A DNA stretch of 64,000 nucleotides from Odobenus rosmarus divergens (lineage: Eukaryota > Chordata > Mammalia > Carnivora > Odobenidae): the NCBI RefSeq assembly GCF_000321225.1, contig NW_004451657.1:193980-257979 (forward strand), read 5' to 3'. The position numbers and the translations under genes were made by a program. The notes below the pieces were generated by a model. That model was given only the letters and a program-made list of their open reading frames with translations, made no database searches and was not told the origin of the DNA. Positions within the stretch are counted from its first letter, which is position 1. The number at the start of each line of letters is the position of its first letter. Below are positions 45,742 through 57,010 of the stretch, piece by piece.

Positions 45742-45884
45742 GCAAGTGCAATACCCAGGCCAGGCATGGAGGGCTCATGTGCTGGGCCAGCATTGTTACC
45801 AGCTGCATGTTTAATGTTTCCTGTGTTCTGAGCTCTGGGCCAGGAACTCCTGTGCCTTGTCTCTGAACCCTCTCAACCCTGCAA

Positions 45885-46012
45885 GGTTGGTATTTTTACC
45901 CCCGCTTTTCAATGAGGATAAATTAAGGCACAGAGAAATCAAGGAACTTGCCCAGGGTCACACAGTAAATGGCAGGGCAGGATTTAAGCTCAGAGAGTCT
46001 GGCTCCTGAGCC
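45885..46012 (-). repeat. MIR SINE relic, antisense
   Basis: 'aaggcacagagaaatcaagg', 'aacttgcccagggtcacaca' and 'gagtctggctcctgagcc' follow antisense MIR. Confidence 0.7.
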
Positions 46013-46138
46013 CAGCCACTCCAGGAAACTTTGGGTCACTGGTGAACATTCTGGGGTGAGGCAAGCAGTTCTCACATGGAGATAGCCCAATCCATTCTGA
46101 AGTCTAAATAACTGTCACCTACCAAAAGGTCTGTTCCA

Positions 46139-46330
46139 GGGCGCCTGGGTGGCTCAACTGGTTGGGCAACTGCCTTCGGCTCAGGTCATGATCCTGGAGT
46201 CCCGGGATCGAGTCCCACATCGGGCTCCCTGCTCGGCGGGGAGTCTGCTTCTCCCTCTGACCCTCTTCCCTCTCGTGCTGTCTCTCATTCTCTCTCTCGC
46301 AAATAAATAAAATCTTTAAAAAAAAAAAAA
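46139..46330 (+). mobile_element. CAN SINE (SINEC), sense, young-looking
   Basis: Complete head-to-tail copy ('gggcgcctgggtggctcaac' to 'aaataaataaaatctttaaa' plus a long A run). Perfect 15-bp duplication aaaaggtctgttcca at 46,124-46,138 and 46,331-46,345. Lies in the GC-AG intron, sense to the gene. Confidence 0.97.
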
Positions 46331-49300
46331 AAAAGGTCTGTTCCATAATAGGTACACAATGATTTTTTTTTTCTCTTTCCCTTGTTATTGTAATAGTTCA
46401 AGTGAGAGATGACCAGGTCTGCTTAGAAACACAAAAATAAAATAACCCTCTATATGCGTTAGAATGAGGCTCAGGTTCACATAACAGAAAACTCCCCCAA
46501 GTCATAGTGATTTAGACAACATCGAAAGTTGTTTCTTTCTCATGTAAATGACATATAAAGGTAAGTGGTTTGGAGCTCTATGGAGGTATCACAACCAACA
46601 GGGGCCCATACTCTGCCCATCTCATTGCTCTACTATCCTTAGCATGCTGCTTCATAGTCCAGGGCGGCTGCTTGAGCACCAGCCCTCATGTCTGCATCCA
46701 GCCAGCATGAGAGAGAAAGAGGTGAAAAAGATGCCTTCCTTTTATGAAGATGTTCCAGAAGTTGCATACCATACTTTAGTTTGTCCTTATTGGCCAGAAC
46801 TTAGTCACACGGCCCCACCCGGCTGCAAGGAAGGCTGAGAAACATATTTACTCCAGGTGGCCATGTGCCCAGCTAAAAATCAGGGTCCAATTCCTAATAA
46901 AGAAGGGTAGAATGGATACTGGGGAGATAACTGGCTGTGTCTGCCACAGCCACAGAGAGATGTGTGAGGAGCTTAACTCAGGTTTGGCTCCCCTTAAGCC
47001 AAAGCTAAATCCCAATCATGGTGGCACTTTCTTGTGTATATCTTCCTCATGTGACCGTCACAACAAGCCAGCCCCACTTTCTGGGTGGAGGTCTAAGGAC
47101 TTTCTGGAGGCAACAGGTGCAGAAGGCCGTGGAGCAGGATTAGAAGAAGAGGGCTGGCCTCAATCACAGTAACAGTCACCCCACGGGCTTCCCGGGCCCT
47201 GGCACCTGTCCTAGCCTATATAACCCTTACAAGCCTGTGAGGGAAGACCTGGCATCTCCATGCGCTGAGGTTAGGTAATGTGCTTGAGGTTCCACAGCCA
47301 GTCTGTGGAGACGTTGGGACTCGCATCTGGACCATCTTAGTCCTGACTCCTTGCTCTGACCACCACCCTCCACTGCCACACAGAATCATCAATTCTCCCT
47401 GAGGCATCTAGTCTGCAAAGCTGGTTAAGGCTGAGAGGAGAGATTAGGCTAGGGGGTGCCACTGGTGTCTAATAGCCTTCCATTAAAAAAAAAGTAAGAA
47501 AGCACTTCTTTTGTAGTGTTGGTTTATTCCAGAAATAAATGTACTAGAATTCTGATTTAAGAGGACTGTGATATCTAAAGGCAGGCACCCAGGTTTTAAC
47601 AGTTTAACCTTTCTCATGGTATCTAGAACCGTGTGATGCAGGTACCATCTTGTAATAAATGTCCTCACTGTTCAGATGCAGCAGTGGGGTAGGGAGGGAT
47701 TGTCTGCATGCCCTTTAACTAAGCCCCTACTTCCATCATGCAACTAGCCAGGACCCAAACTTTGCTGGGGATTGAGTATAAAATGCACAGAGACCAAGAG
47801 TCTTTTCCTAAGCATGCTTGTAAGTAAGCATCATCCGAGCTTTGGCCTGGTTCCCAAAAGAAGGACCTGAAAAGTTGCATAAACTAAACTATTTTTCTCT
47901 TTGATTCTTGCTCAGTCTCCTTGTAGGATCCTGTTCATGAGCATGTCCTTGAGGTCTTCTCTCCCTGGCAAGGAGAAGACACATGTGCAGAGACCCCGCT
48001 AGGTGCCCGGTCCTGGGCTAGCCCTTTACAAATGCTCATTCACGGCCCCAGTGCTGCCTTCTCTGTTGTAGTAGGAGCTGCAGGGGTAAGCGCAGCTCTC
48101 AAACCATGGTGCATCAGAGCTGGGGAGTGGGGCGGGGGGGTGTCTGTTACTCCAGCCCCTAGTACCTTCTGTTCCACCCTGCTGACTCCCAAACGAGCTT
48201 TTCTCTGTAAAAGAAAATTCTGTCTATTGAACCAAATATCCAAAACTCACCGTCTGTTGCAATTTGAATATGAAAAGTCTGTGCTGGTCAAGAATCCTCT
48301 CGGAAGGGATTTCCCCCCCTTGGATTTTGCCAATCAAAATGGCAAAATCGACCCTCTGTTCTGCTGAAAGTGAGCTTTCTTGTCCACTGCCAACCACACT
48401 GTTTTCTTCACTCTTATCTTGCTCACCATGTTCTGAGCTGCCTTTCCTTTTTAATGGGTGTCCTCAAGTGGATGGGAATGTTCTCCACGCAGTAACACCC
48501 TGTGCTGATGGCCAGATCTATTTAGGGCAGAGTCAATTAAGTGCAAATCCTTTGTGAGAAATGGTGGAAGAACAAAGGGCTTCAGAGTGGCTTATCCTAA
48601 GCGCCCCTGTCTCCATGACTATAGTTTGTGGGCAAACTAAGAAAATACTCAGGAAAGATTTTCTTGTAATAAAGAAGCTGAAACAAAGGGCCAAGGACAG
48701 CAGTAAAATGATAAACAAGCACAATTTATTTTGATTTTTGATTTATAATACGAGGAGATAGAGAAGTACAATAAAATACATGGAAATGTTTCCTCTAATT
48801 GGAAACAACTTCCCCTCTGTGCTACAGCAGAGGAGCTGAGCAGGGAGAGAGAAGGGGGCAGCTCTGGCTGGGAGGCAGGGCAGAGGTGAGCTGGCCCATG
48901 TCCCATTTGACCCCAGGCAGCTGTGGGGTCTCTCTCAGGAGGTACAGCTCTAACAGAAGCCATGGCGGGCTCCCGGCTCTCGGGTTGGCACGGCTACTCA
49001 GTGGCCAATCACACCACATTTCTGAGTGTCTTCCTGCAGCATGGGATGATGATAATATTTGCTTTCACTGGGGGGATGTGAGACTCACATTCGGGACCGC
49101 GGGTGTTGGGGAGCCCTTGGTGAACTCCACTGTTACGGGGGTGTGTTCCTCACAGGAAAATCAGTGCCGACCTCAGGCCCTGGGAGCTGTCCAGGGTCCT
49201 GAAATAATTGTCCTTCACTTTCAGACTCCAGGGATCAACATAGTCTGTGCATTGGAAGGGAGCAAGGGAGAGTGTCATTATTGTGCACCTACTGCATGCC

Positions 49301-49964
49301 TGGCACCTTGCTAGGTACTCTGTGGCACTATCTCATTACCACACATGTTTGCTGCCCTGGCTCTTTGCCTCTTCCTGGCCTGAGCTCTGCCCTCCTGCTC
49401 CTTAAGCCCCCTGATGCCAACCGCTGTCCTGACCTTCTCTGTCCTTCAGTCCCCAGCACATCTGCCCAGGCAGCCTGCTGAGCTACAGGCCAGCTTTGTA
49501 TCCCCTGGCCCTGGGAAGACCGAAATGGGCATGTCTGGGGGGAAGCTTTGAACAGAAAAGCTTGAACAGCTGAAACAGAGGTTTACAAGGACCCATTCTG
49601 AGTTCTTTCTACTATTCTGGGCACATGCATATGTTTGGTTTAGAAAACTTGGAATCTGAGCCCTGAGTGCAAGGACATCCAGGCTGTCATTCTGTAACCT
49701 CTACCCCTTGTAATGAATTGCTGCAATTATTTCTATACAAGTCAGCCTCCACCACTGGGCTGTGAGCTGCTTGAGGGCAAGGCCTGTACCCTATTCAGTC
49801 ATCTAGACTCTGAGCAGGCACAGAGCCCTGATGATAGCAAGGGTTAGGATTAGGCAGTGTCGATGGATCCAACACACACAATGAATGGAAGAGTAAGTCT
49901 GCAGCTTGGGTCTTTCTCCCAAGACTGGCTTCAGTGGGAGAGAGTTCAATCATAGTGGCCTGTA

Positions 49965-50172
49965 CTGAGTGAGTACTTCCTGGGTGCCTGGCCCTGTTTT
50001 AAGAACTATGCGAATATTAGCACATTTAGTCCTTACCACAGCCCACAGGTAAGGACTATCATGATCTCCATTTTACAAGTGGGGAAACTGAGGCATGGGG
50101 CTGTTCCTAATTTGCCCAAGGCCACACAGCAGGTAAGTGGCAGAACTGAGATGTGAACTGGGCTGGGCTCCA
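49965..50172 (-). repeat. MIR SINE relic, antisense
   Basis: 'ctccattttacaagtgggga', 'aactgaggcatgggg', 'tttgcccaaggccacacagc' and 'gtaagtggcagaactgagat' follow antisense MIR; preceded by 'gggtgcctggccctgtttta' text. Confidence 0.75.
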
Positions 50173-50555
50173 GTCAAGCTCAGGTGTTAACCTTCTGCCT
50201 CTTGCCCACCCCCCGCCCCAGTGCCAAGGTATGGCCCCTTCCCCCTGCGAAACTAGTTACCTAAACCTTGGGTTGTTTTGTTGATCATGCCAATGAGCAT
50301 TCTGCAGCTTGGATGAGAAGGAATGTCCCGACTCCCGCACCTGCTGGGGACTGGGGCAGTGATCGAATCTCCATGCCTCGGTCTCCTCGTGTTCAGGGGA
50401 TCATCTCTACTCTGCAGAGTTGCTAGGATGTGAGAGACCATGGGGACAGAGAGGACACTTTAGTGTCCTGCTATTATTGATGTAAACTGTGATGGGACTA
50501 TGGTAAATCATGACTGAGAGTCTTGAGGTTTTTTCCTCTGCTATTTCTCTTTCAG

Positions 50556-50635
50556 AAGAGGAAAGGGGGCTGGCCCAAAGGCAAGAAAAGGAAACCCCCG
50601 AGAGATATTTCTGTTCCCCGTGCTCCTATGACAGG
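50556..50635 (+). CDS. HMG-box gene, coding exon 2 (basic stretch and start of HMG box, residues 78-104)
   Basis: Acceptor 'ctctttcag', donor 'acagg|gtaag'; 80 nt, phase 0 in, phase 2 out. Encodes KRKGGWPKGKKRKPPRD followed by SVPRAPMTG. The HMG20A/HMG20B pre-box segment has the same order: basic residues, GW-x-KG, a second basic cluster, then a proline-rich lead into T-G-Y. Two overlapping basic clusters could act as a nuclear localisation signal (inference). Confidence 0.88.
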
Positions 50636-51457
50636 GTAAGATGGGGCAGACTACCCGACGGTGTGCTAATACAGTGACCATGTGTGCAGGGCCTGGTCAT
50701 GACCCCATCTCAGCCTTGATCTGTTTTCCAACGGGGGACCACACACCATAGGGAGGGGGTGCGCGTTGTTAGTTCTTTAAGCTGTAATAAGGTTCTGATG
50801 CTCAAAGGAGAGGACAGAAGAGCTGCATGTGGGTCACAGACCAGAGGGGGATGGCTTTGGGGCCAAGCAGGTCTGGTTTCCCTTCCAGGCTTGCAGATGT
50901 GGGTGCTCTGGGGTGAGCTAGTTAACCTCCATCAAGGCTCAAGACGCTCCTCCCAGTGCCCTGAAACCTTGTCCCTTGTCTCCTGGCATCTTGGGCCACA
51001 GAAAACAGATCCCATGACAGTCACTCCCCACTGCTCTGTGTTCTGGAAGCTTCTGCTCTTTTCCCTTTATCCCCATGTTTCTCAGGGTGAAGGACTTCTT
51101 CTCCATCTCCTATAACCCTGTGGACAGGTGGCATTATGTACATCCATTCCACAGAGGGGGAAACTGAGGCTCACACTTGCCGCCCCCTTTTGGCATGCCT
51201 CATGCCTTTGCCTTGGGGAGCCTCTTCTGGCTCCTTTGTCTTTCATGAGTCTCTGGATAAATCAGCCATTTGAGTATTTCCCCCTCTTGAATTAACCTCC
51301 ATTCACTGGTTAGATTGGAACTATGAGCAAACCAATGATTACTTATTTTTATTAAAAAAAAAACAGGAAGTGGAAATCGCGCCCCTGGGCCCGCTGCCCC
51401 TCCCCGCCCCCTGCAGTTGGTAGGTCAGAGCTGCTGTTTGTTCCATTCCCGGCACAG
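50636..51457 (+). other. Intron of the HMG-box gene
   Basis: GT-AG borders ('gtaaga', 'ttcccggcacag'). Unique sequence with a short MIR-like piece near 51,150-51,180 and a poly-A run near 51,353-51,364. The frame at 50,759-51,115 has no domain. Confidence 0.7.
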
Positions 51458-51581
51458 GTACATGATCTTCTTAAACGAGCAGAGGAGCCAGCTGAGGGCC
51501 AGGCACCCAGATCTGCCGTTTACGGAAATCACGAAGATGTTGGCGGCTCAGTGGGCTCAGCTGTCTCAAGAGAAAAAGCAA
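51458..51581 (+). CDS. HMG-box gene, coding exon 3 (core of HMG box, residues 104-145)
   Basis: 124 nt, phase 2 in, phase 0 out; acceptor 'ccggcacag', donor 'aagcaa|gtgagt'. Encodes [14 protein letters not shown], then [20 protein letters not shown], then SQEKKQ. These are helix 1 and helix 2 of an HMG box. The paired aromatic/hydrophobic residues (Y105, F108) and tryptophan (W136) expected in the fold are present. Closest by eye to HMG20B and HMG20A. Confidence 0.93.
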
Positions 51582-54384
51582 GTGAGTACTTTTCTGCATA
51601 GAATGAGGAGAAAGTGGCCCCCACTGCCAACAGCCTCCATCTGGGGCTGTTCCCCCCCCCCAAGCCCATCTATTCACACAGGAGCCACAGGGAACCTTCT
51701 GGAAAGCAGGTATGAGATGCCTCTCACCCCACCCCTTAAAAGCAATTGCCAGTTCTCCCTTGCTTTTGGCACCCACCATTTAGCAAACTGGGTTAAGCAG
51801 AATGACTAATCCACGAAACATAGGTAAGTTGTCAAATAAGTTTGGGAAATTCTGTAGTAAGTCCTGTGAAATAGGTTTTTCCCTCTGCAGAAGGTTTTGG
51901 GAGCATTTAATAAGATTCTGTTTACTTAAAAAGTATTTCAGTTGAGGCCCATGCTCTCGTGGAGGGAGGCTTGGAGGGAGAGATGGAGGAAAGCACTTTG
52001 GGGGCATGAAAGTCTCTGAGTCTCAGCTCTAGGGTGAGACAGTTCTCAAACTAATTCTACATGGAATCCTCTTTCCACAGAGCACCTGTAATCTCCCCCG
52101 GCAGTATGTTCTTGGGGCCACAGGGGAGGAAACACCAACTTTGGGGTACAGCCGAAGCCCCTTTAGCAGGGCAAATGTGTCCCCTGTCAACTTCTGCCAC
52201 CCCTCTTCTATACTTGTCAGCCACACTGGTCAAGCCGTGCCTGCTCCAACGTCACCTCCTACGAGAAGCCTTCCCAAACCCCCTCTAAGTAGGTCTGACC
52301 CCAAAGCCCATACTTTTCCCAGAGCAGCCTCTTGCCTTCAGAGTGTCATTTCTTTGGGTCAAATGCAATGACCCTGAGATGAACGTCTTTAAACCTCTGC
52401 ACTTTCAACTTGTGTTGGCCACAGAAAACCCATCGTTCGAATTAACTATTGAGAGAAGTCTTTATTTGGGGTCGGGGGGTGTCAATATCAACCCTTGTCT
52501 TACAACCCAGCTTTACAACTACTTGGGAAATAGATCCAGTGGCCAGACACTGGACAACCCCTGGCCATCCTGGACAGGGCAGGCCCCTGACTGTGGCCAA
52601 GAGCTAGACAGCGGGTCTCAGAGGAGGGGAGAGAAGGTGGGACTCCACTGAGCATCTCTGATTCTGGCCCTGGCTTATGACTCAGAGAAGCCACTCCTTC
52701 TGCCAGTATAGGAGAGGCCAGGAGGTTTAAGCCAATGGAAACATCAGAAGAGGGGAGGAAGTGTCCCCATCACACACATGTTAACATGTCAAACCAATCA
52801 AAGCAAAACTACTGTGGTTACACTTGGGTGAGGATGGTTAGGGCAGGTCCCCACCTGTTACAGTGACTTAACCCCCTAACATTCCAGTCTGAGTGGCTGA
52901 GACAAAATTACAATTTGCTATGCAAATAAGCAGGGTGCTGGCAAAGCCTAGCACATCTCTGGTGGGACATCCAGAGGCAGAGTCTCTGATCCAAGGTTTT
53001 AGGGTATCTCTGAGCTATTTTCATGATCTCAGAAACCCTCCAACTTCTCCCTGCCCCAGCTACCATGCTTGGAGCTCCTCCAAAGCCTAGTTTTAAAAAC
53101 CCTGCCTTACACGATCATCAGCTGTCCCCTTGATGAGACTCAGGTCCCAGTAAGAATGGGGCTGAGGCTGTGTGCCCCCTGACAGGTGGAAAGAGGGTCC
53201 AGAAGCCTGAGGAAAGAGGCCGTCTGATGGCCTGCTCCACACTTTAGGAGGACCAGCATACCAATGCTTTAAAATAGTTTTAACTTAATAACATGATTAT
53301 TTATTTCAAATTACCAAGCGCCTAAAATAAACAACCACTGTGGATATTCATTACCCGACAAGTGTTCTTAGGACAAACTTTTCCCCCCCACACCACCCAT
53401 GCTGTCCCCCTGTTGTCCCTGGGTTACACCAGCCTGGTATGGCTGGAGATGAGTCAAAGTCCCCACCCTCAGGGGCTCAGAGTCAAGGGGGTCAGGACCC
53501 CTGAAGGGGACGCATACAATCTAGGGTGAGGATTGCCTGGGACAAAGGTCTGTACCAGGGACTGGCATGCTCCAGGAGGTCTGAGGGCACAGCCCAGTCT
53601 GAGGGCACCAGAAAAAGATTCTTGAGGAGGTAAATAAATGTTCTATGATGGATCTTGTAGGATAAGTAGGATTTACCCAGAGGAGGAAAGGCGAGATGGG
53701 TGTTTCTTTTTTTTTTTTTTTAGATTTTATTTATTTGTTTGACAGAGAGAGACAGCCAGAGAGGGAACACAAGCAGGGGGAGTGGGAGAGGGAGAAGCAG
53801 GCTTCCTTCCGAGCAGGGAGCCTGATGTGGGACTCGATCCCAGGACCCTGGGATCATGACCTGAGCCGAAGGCAGTCACTTAACAACTGAGCCACCCAGG
53901 CGCCCCGAGATGGGTGTTTCTGACGGAGGGAAAACAGTAGCCGAGGGGGTAGCTTGGGGCTGGCTCTGATTTGTCTCTTTATCACCAGTACCCAGCCCAG
54001 CATGCTACACAGGGTAAAGCACTGATTTTGCATGAGTGATGATTGAATAGAAGTGGCATGTCCCTTGAGAGGGACCTGATAGTGCTACCTTCCTCGGCAA
54101 TCACCAGATCACACGTGACAGAACGGTGAAAGCCTCGGGATGGGGGGAGGGGCAGATTCCTGTTGATTGGAAGAAAACCTTCTGTAGGGTCAGCATCATT
54201 TAAACAAGGAATGAACTTGCTAGTAGGTAGTGAGGTCCCCAACCCATGGGTGTGCAAGCAGAAGCTGGGTAGTAGCTTCTTGGGACCTTCCTAGAGAACC
54301 CAAGGCAAATTGGACAAGAAGACTGCCCCCCCCACCTCCCAGATCAGGAGAGTCTGAGAATCACCACTGTGCTCCTTCTTCCAG
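51582..54384 (+). other. Intron of the HMG-box gene
   Basis: GT-AG borders ('gtgagt', 'ctccttcttccag'). Holds an antisense CAN SINE at 53,708-53,906 and L2-like phrases around 53,590-53,690. Mostly unique otherwise; open frames at 52,061-52,651 have no domain. Confidence 0.7.
53708..53906 (-). mobile_element. CAN SINE (SINEC), antisense, young-looking
   Basis: Long T tract, 'agattttatttatttgtttg', GA-rich body, ends 'gagccacccaggcgcccc'. Perfect 15-bp duplication gagatgggtgtttct at 53,693-53,707 and 53,907-53,921. Antisense to the host gene, about 480 bp before the next exon. Confidence 0.97.
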
Positions 54385-54511
54385 AGGTATGTTTATGAGG
54401 CGGATGAGGACAAGCAACGCTACATCCGTGAGCTGCAGGCTTACCAGAGCTCCCAGGCGTGCCGGGCCTTCCTGCAGAGGCAAGCAGCGCACGGGGCGCG
54501 CACACTGTTGG
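54385..54511 (+). CDS. HMG-box gene, coding exon 4 (end of HMG box, residues 146-188)
   Basis: 127 nt, phase 0 in, phase 1 out; acceptor 'cttcttccag', donor 'ctgttgg|gtgagt'. Encodes RYVYEADEDKQRYIREL, then QAYQSSQACRAFLQRQ. This is helix 3 of the HMG box plus a short extension, paralleling the HMG20 stretch RYLDEAD...KERYMKEL. Phase fits both neighbours. Confidence 0.92.
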
Positions 54512-55204
54512 GTGAGTGGGGCCCGGCCACAGGGGCGGGGGCTAGCTCTCCCTGCCACTCTGGGATTTTTTTCAGCAGGAGGCATGTTTAGAAAGCCCTT
54601 GGGGCTGGCCCTAACCCCACCCAGTGTTCGCACCAGTCACCTCCAATTTAAAAGCCACATCCTCTTACCCTTTGGATATGAACCCTTTATCCAATAGATG
54701 GATTGTGGTGGCCCCTGCCCAGCAAGACACCCTGCACTGGCTTTCTTCCTGTCCTCCACTCACTGGCCCCCACCCCCACCAATGCTTCCTGGCATCACCA
54801 CCCAAAACACCACTCACACCAAATCCTTGTCTTGGGGTCCAGCTCTGGGGGTCCCAGCCAAAGGAAGAGAAGAAGGCTGCCTTTATTGAGTGTCTACTCC
54901 CCATGCCTTCACCAGGGAGGGCACCTCCCATTCATCATCTCTTCCTCCTCATTGGGAAGTCATCACCAGCCCCTCCTGGGGCGCATGCCCACGGGGCAGT
55001 GTTGGGAGTCCTCACCAGCAGGGGTCCGGGAGCTCGGGTCCAGGGAGGTGGGCTCCTCATCAGTGGTTCGGGGTCTACCACCGTTCATGGGGAGTGTTGT
55101 GCCCTGCGCTCTCCGTGCTTGGGGCTGACCACCATCCCCAGGACTTCCACGCAGAGCCCATCGGGCCCCCACACTGCCACTTCTCACTCCCACCTGAGCT
55201 CTTG

Positions 55205-55345
55205 CCTCAGTGGTCAGGGTGTGGGCTCGGGAGTCCAAGTGCCTGGGTTCAAATCCCAGCTCTGCCACATGCTGGTTCTGTGACTTAGCATGAACCACTA
55301 AAGCAGTCTGTGCCTCAGTGTCCTCCTATGAAAACTGGGCTGTAA
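55205..55345 (+). repeat. MIR SINE relic, sense
   Basis: 'gtgtgggctcgggagtccaa', 'cctgggttcaaatcccagct' and 'ctgccacatgctggttctgt' match the tRNA-derived half of MIR, including an A/B-box-like 'ggttcaaatcc'. Confidence 0.8.
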
Positions 55346-55659
55346 TCAGTCCCTCTGGGCAGGGCTTGGTGCAGAGCAGAGGAGTTAAATCGTAGGGAGC
55401 TTGGTGCCTGGCCTAATCTAATATAACAGTATCTGATTTTATAGACATCATCCCATGGTGAACATGTTTAATAAGTGAAAGTAAATCAGACATCGAAGTC
55501 ATTATTCTCTGCAGACTAAGCAATAAGGTAACTACACAGAACACTACAGGTAACAACATACATTTACTTGCTCAGAGTGGCAAGAGTTCAGAAAGCTTTC
55601 ACACTGGGTACCCCCCTCTTTTTGCTCTGCAGCAAAGGCACCCCACCCCAGCTTCATCC

Positions 55660-55890
55660 AGAGCGGGGATTAGCAAACTGCTGTAAAGGGTTAGACCGTA
55701 AATAGTTTACCTTTTGTGGGCCACGTGGTCTCTGTCACAACCTCTCAACTCTGGTTAAAGCAGGAAAGCAGTTACAGACGGTGTATATTGTGTGCCAATG
55801 AAACTTTATTTATAAAAACAAGCAGAAGACCAAGTTGGTCCACAGACCTCTCCACTCTGGCACATTGTACGTACTGGGTTTCCACCTCAC
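55660..55890 (+). mobile_element. Non-autonomous hAT-like DNA transposon relic
   Basis: 'gcggggattagcaaactgct', 'aatagtttaccttttgtggg', 'gcaggaaagcagttacagac' and 'gccaatgaaactttatttat' parallel the copy at 22,175-22,386. Confidence 0.7.
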
Positions 55891-56629
55891 ATTTATTTTT
55901 AATCAAGCACCTGCTGATTAAAAAACCATCAATCTGAAAACCACTGATCTAGCATGTAACTATTAGCGGACAACCCCTGAGCATAGTGGGGCCTCCGGTC
56001 CTCACTATGAACGGCAGAGCTAAGAAAACTGTGCCCCGAGACCCTTGGCCAAGGGTCCACTGAGAGCAGCTGTCTTTCCTGCTGGTGTTTTCCTCCCTAA
56101 AGACGCTGCTTGTCAGACTTAGCAGGGAACACCGCATCTTATTTAATCCTTCAGTCTCGCGGGAGCCCCTCGGCCTGCTAACCGTTGTGGTTGTTCAGAG
56201 ACTGTCCCCACACAGAAAGCTGGTGTGCTACAAAGAAAGGCGGTTCCAACAGAGCGTGGTTTTTAGACAAGTTGTGTTACTGCCTGATGGAAAACATGGT
56301 AATTGTTTAAAGATTACCATATAAAAATCTATTAATTACAATAAACAATTTTTTTTAATATCACCTAGAATCTGCCATGCTAATCAGAAGAATGCACTCT
56401 TTTCATTTTTTCCTGGTTTCTGGCTCATCGTTCCATATACATGGAAGTCAGGGGTAGCCTTGTGGGTTTTAGGGGCGCTCAGACCTCAGTGGGACCTGAG
56501 CCGCTGAAGCCAAGCACTCGTCCTCCACAAGGAGCCTGGGGTCACTTCTTAGCCTTGGGAAGCACTTCCGACCCTCAAGGTGACCACCCCTCCCTCAGAT
56601 GCTTCTAACTGATGCCACCTGTCTTCCAG

Positions 56630-56691
56630 CAGGACCAGGCACACCAGGAAACAGATTGGAGAGGGAGGGCCTTCCGTTCTCAGCACTTGAT
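56630..56691 (+). CDS. HMG-box gene, coding exon 5 (linker, residues 188-208)
   Basis: 62 nt, phase 1 in, phase 0 out. Acceptor 'ctgtcttccag' at 56,629 with a second AG three bases later (NAGNAG), donor 'cttgat|gtaagt'. Encodes AGPGTPGNRLEREGLPFSALD, a flexible linker between HMG box and zinc finger without a known motif. Supported mainly by strong splice sites and matching phase, so less certain than the domain exons. Confidence 0.7.
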
Positions 56692-56784
56692 GTAAGTATT
56701 TGTTTTCAGGGGTGGGGGGCGGGTAGTGGTTTTGAAACATCACTTCATTGGGCAGGAGAGACTGAAAAATGTTCATCCCCAAAG

Positions 56785-57010
56785 ATAACCTAGGTCCCAG
56801 TACCTGTGACCCGTGAATGTTACCTTACGGGCCGAGGAATGTCGTTAGCCACCAGAAGAGGCTGGAAGGGCCAGAAACAGGTTCTCCCCTAGAGCCTCCA
56901 GAGGGAGCATGGCCCTGCCAACATCTTCATTCTGGCCCTGCCAGGCTGATTTTGGACTTCTGGTTTCCAGAACTGTGGGAGAATGAGTTCTGCTTCTTTA
57001 CGTCACCAGG
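56785..57010 (+). mobile_element. MaLR-type LTR relic, partial
   Basis: 'aacctaggtcccagtacctg', 'tgacccgtgaatgttacctta' in pieces, and 'gattttggacttctggtttc', 'cagaactgtgggagaatga' resemble MLT-type LTR text. Incomplete, non-coding. Confidence 0.55.

Larger units (their letters stand above)
45742..50555 (+). other. Intron with rare GC-AG borders
   Basis: Starts gcaagt and ends 'ctatttctctttcag'. Contains antisense MIR-like text at 45,890-46,010, 47,220-47,350 and 49,965-50,170, a sense CAN SINE at 46,139-46,330, and old repeat-like text at 46,450-46,860 whose family I could not name. No other exon supported; the frame at 48,799-49,314 has no domain. Confidence 0.6.
54512..56629 (+). other. 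Intron of the HMG-box gene
   Basis: GT-AG borders ('gtgagt', 'cctgtcttccag'). Contains a sense MIR at about 55,205-55,345 and an hAT-like relic at 55,660-55,890. The 219-codon frame at 54,624-55,283 is intronic, overlaps others in all frames and carries no domain. Confidence 0.7.

Noticed and set aside
48799..49314. 171-codon plus-strand frame inside the GC-AG intron
   Set aside because: No domain or splice context. Including it would break the clean phase 0 junction between residues 77 and 78.
54624..55283. 219-codon plus-strand open frame
   Set aside because: Lies within an intron of the HMG-box gene, overlaps frames on both strands, ends in MIR sequence and has no domain.
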